Source: JBNKHH01 sp050290245
GTDB taxonomy: Bacteria; Pseudomonadota; Alphaproteobacteria; Rhodobacterales; Rhodobacteraceae
Assembly: GCA_050290245.1 (NCBI GenBank)
Contig: JBNKHH010000035.1
Location: 59,586 to 123,585 of the forward strand
DNA: 64,000 nt
Direction of reading: 5' to 3'
The position numbers and the translations under genes were made by a program. Below, piece after piece: positions 61,818-64,000 of the stretch (position 1 is the stretch's first letter; each line of letters begins with the position of its first letter). The notes under the pieces are model-generated. The model was not told the origin of the DNA, made no database searches, and saw nothing but the letters and a program-made list of their open reading frames with translations.

Positions 61818-62954
61818 ATGCGCCTGTCCAACAGATCAAACATAGACAGTTTCATCGTCATGGACGTCATGGAGGCCGCCACAAGGGCCGAGGCCGCAGG
61901 GCGACACATCATCCACATGGAGGTCGGTCAGCCCGGCACACCCGCTCCGGCCAAGGCACGCAAGGCACTGGCCGATGCGATGGAACAGGGCGCGCTTGGC
62001 TATACCGTCGCTCTCGGTCTGCCCGAACTGCGTACAAAGATTGCGGACCGCTACGCCACTCACCACGGTGTCGACATCTCGCCCGAGCGCGTGATTATCA
62101 CCGCCGGAGCATCCGGTGCGTTTATTCTGGCGTTTTCTGCCTTGTTCGACGCCGGAGACCGCGTCGCTCTTGGAGCGCCCGGATACCCCTCGTATCGACA
62201 GATTCTCACCGCCCTCAGCCTGACGCCGGTCGATATCGAGACCCGGATGCAGGACCGTTACCAGCCGGTGCCCGGGGACTTGCCCGACGACATCCGGGGC
62301 TTGATCGTCGCATCGCCTGCGAACCCCTCGGGCACCATGCTTGACCGGTCGTCGCTTTCTGCGCTGATCGAGGCCGCCCATGCCCGAGGCGCCGCTTTCG
62401 TATCTGACGAGATCTACCACGGGCTTCAGTACGAACGCGATGCGGTCAGTGCGCTCGAAATCTCCGATGACACCTATGTCGTCAATTCGTTTTCCAAGTA
62501 CTTCTCGATGACGGGCTGGCGCGTCGGCTGGATGGTGCTGCCTGAAAAGCTCGTGCGCCCGATCGAGCGGATAGCACAAAGCCTGTACATATCCGCACCG
62601 GCGCTGTCGCAGGCCGCAGCCATCCATGCATTCGAGGCGACCATGGTTCTCGACGCGGTCAAGGCGCGCTATGCGCAGAATCGCGCGCATCTGCTCGAAG
62701 CCTTGCCGGCGCTGGGTTTCGATATCGCAGCGCCGATGGACGGCGCTTTCTACGCCTATTGCGATGTTTCGCGGCGAACGAACGATTCCATGGAGTTTGC
62801 CCGCAGAATGATCCAGGAAGCTCATGTCGCGGCGACGCCGGGCCATGATTTCGATCCGACCCAAGGCGAGCGTTTCATGCGGTTTTCCTATGCCGGTCGG
62901 GTCGAGGACATGGTCGAGGCAACCGATCGCCTGAAACGCTGGCTTAGCGCTTAA
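61818..62954 (+). CDS. Class I aminotransferase
   Basis: A 378-residue fold-type I PLP enzyme. The Schiff-base Lys is in NSFSKYFSMTGWRVGW and ASPANPSGT binds the cofactor. It is similar to aspartate/aromatic transaminases (AspC/AatA-like), but the substrate is not defined. The start at 61818 follows GGGGAAA; an earlier frame is not protein-like. Confidence 0.88.
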   Translation: MRLSNRSNIDSFIVMDVMEAATRAEAAGRHIIHMEVGQPGTPAPAKARKALADAMEQGALGYTVALGLPELRTKIADRYATHHGVDISPERVIITAGASGAFILAFSALFDAGDRVALGAPGYPSYRQILTALSLTPVDIETRMQDRYQPVPGDLPDDIRGLIVASPANPSGTMLDRSSLSALIEAAHARGAAFVSDEIYHGLQYERDAVSALEISDDTYVVNSFSKYFSMTGWRVGWMVLPEKLVRPIERIAQSLYISAPALSQAAAIHAFEATMVLDAVKARYAQNRAHLLEALPALGFDIAAPMDGAFYAYCDVSRRTNDSMEFARRMIQEAHVAATPGHDFDPTQGERFMRFSYAGRVEDMVEATDRLKRWLSA

Positions 62955-62985
62955 GACCGAACTACAGACATCATGCTCGACATGA

Positions 62986-63012
62986 AAAAGCCGGGGCAAA
63001 TCCCCGGCTTTT
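62986..63012. terminator. Bidirectional terminator
   Basis: AAAAGCCGGGG and CCCCGGCTTTT form an 11-bp stem with a 5-nt loop, between the convergent aminotransferase and RNase E genes. It has A/T runs on both sides, so it can terminate both. Confidence 0.9.
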
Positions 63013-63038
63013 CTTGATTTAATTCGGTACAAATCCGA

Positions 63039-64000
63039 TCAGAAAAAGCTCTTGCGCTGCCACCAGCCGGCTTTGCGCGGTTTGCTTTCGTCCGACGTGT
63101 CGGTCGTTTCGGAAGAGGAGACCGATGTAACGACCGGCTCGCTCGTGGAAACTACTTCGGCCTCCTTGGCCGCGGGTTTGCGGCGGGCGCGGCGCGGCTT
63201 TTCCGCGGGCTCATCGGCCGGTTCGGCCTTGGCGTCGTCGGTCGCGGCGGGCACTGACGCCGGCTCGACGGCTTCAGCCGTGTCTTCCGCCGCCACCTTC
63301 TTCGCCCGGCTGCGCCGTTTCGGAGCGGGCTTTACCGGTTCTTCGACAGGCTCGGCGGCGACTTCGGGTTCCCCGACAGCGCTTTCGGGTTCCTCAACGG
63401 CAACCGCCGATTCGGCTTCGACTTCGGGCATCTCTGTGGCTGGAGCGCTGTCCGCATCTTCCGCAACAGCTTCCGCGCCGCTATCCGTTTCCACGGTTTC
63501 GGTTTCGTCGTCGCGACGGTTACGGCGGCCGCCGCGCTTGCCGCGCCGGCGCTTTTTGCGCTCGGTTCCCTCGGGATCGCCATCCTCGCCATCGGCCCGG
63601 ACGCTTTCGTCCTCGGCCTCTCCGGTTGCGGCGGATTCGTCGCCGGTCTCGTCAGACACGGAGTCCGCATCGCGGTCGCGGCCGCCGCGCCGGCGCCGGC
63701 GCCGGCGGCGTTTGCGGTTCTTGGCGCCGTCGTCGCTCTCGTCGCCGCCATCGCGCGCTTCCGTTTCGCGCTCGGCCGTGTCTTCCTCTTCCTCCGACAA
63801 CTCTTCATCAAGTTCGCCGGCGAAATCGGGGGCAATGACCGTGGCCGTGGAAGGCACACCATCGGTGACCGGTCCGCGGTCGATCTCGACCATCTTGATA
63901 CCCACGGTTTCGTCGGCTTCGACCGTGATGGTCAGGCCGAAACGCTGTTCCAGTTCGACCAAATTATTGCGCTTGTTGTTGAGCACATAAAGCGCGGTCG
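63039..64000 (-). CDS. rne: Ribonuclease E, C-terminal part
   Basis: The frame is open through the right edge; only the last 320 or so codons are seen. ALYVLNNKRNNLVELEQRFG and the following beta strand match the end of the RNase E/G catalytic region. The rest is a low-complexity scaffold: acidic (EELSEEEED), Arg-rich (KRRRRRRRRGG-like) and Ala/Glu/Pro repeats, ending in KAGWWQRKSFF. Such tails bind RNA and degradosome partners. The catalytic domain lies outside the window. Confidence 0.9.
   Translation of the reverse strand, partial: TALYVLNNKRNNLVELEQRFGLTITVEADETVGIKMVEIDRGPVTDGVPSTATVIAPDFAGELDEELSEEEEDTAERETEARDGGDESDDGAKNRKRRRRRRRRGGRDRDADSVSDETGDESAATGEAEDESVRADGEDGDPEGTERKKRRRGKRGGRRNRRDDETETVETDSGAEAVAEDADSAPATEMPEVEAESAVAVEEPESAVGEPEVAAEPVEEPVKPAPKRRSRAKKVAAEDTAEAVEPASVPAATDDAKAEPADEPAEKPRRARRKPAAKEAEVVSTSEPVVTSVSSSETTDTSDESKPRKAGWWQRKSFF

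Noticed and set aside
63052..63990. Ser/Ala-rich plus-strand frame
   Set aside because: It mirrors the low-complexity tail of RNase E; repeats cause the open frame.
1..64000. CRISPR array or complete insertion sequence
   Set aside because: No regularly spaced repeats, no cas genes and no intact transposase were seen.

Overview
The window looks like a chromosomal segment of a marine Rhodobacteraceae (Roseobacter-group) alphaproteobacterium. The evidence is high GC, a TAXI-type TRAP transporter, divergent Lrp/PutA, a hemA-type (C4 pathway) 5-aminolevulinate synthase behind an FNR box, an RpoE-ChrR singlet-oxygen locus, a RodZ-like/ispG pair and DUF2842. No phage structural genes, CRISPR array or rRNA were seen.

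Layout. 1-8965: end of a TRAP permease, its TAXI binding protein, a dienelactone hydrolase, a GntR regulator, a DapA-family lyase, and the proline catabolism pair Lrp/PutA. 8966-22350 is accessory: gene-poor and remnant-rich DNA (a broken HTH gene, a truncated DppB-type permease), a TetR-controlled CPBP protease/serine hydrolase operon, a CadC-like TPR regulator, small secreted or zinc-ribbon proteins, a seven-repeat Trp/Cys secreted protein, a DEAD-box helicase and two cold-shock genes with small unknown genes between them.

22353-36106 is an integrated genomic island. A 14-bp direct repeat (attL/attR) lies at its ends, and the right copy is the 3' end of tRNA-Glu. It carries a P4-type integrase, AlpA, a replication-initiator-like winged-helix protein, an HGG-STG protein and two unknown minus-strand genes. 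Its cargo is a tightly overlapping six-gene operon: hsdM, hsdS, a GNAT-like acetyltransferase, a dGTPase, hsdR and a YgjP-type metallopeptidase. A type I restriction-modification system is thus built around a nucleotide-depleting enzyme and an acetyltransferase. This is the best candidate in the window for an undescribed (composite anti-phage) system.

36093-64000 is core chromosome: recJ, a cytochrome c, glpX, purA, a CDF transporter, hisA, the chrR-rpoE operon with a divergent RpoE-type operon (both promoters match the TGATCC-N18-TAxxx pattern), a LysR/methyltransferase pair, tRNA-Asp, an alpha/beta hydrolase, a threonine dehydratase-like enzyme, an M20 dipeptidase, hemA, a RodZ-like protein, ispG, a DsbA-family protein, an aminotransferase, and the C-terminal part of RNase E running off the right edge.
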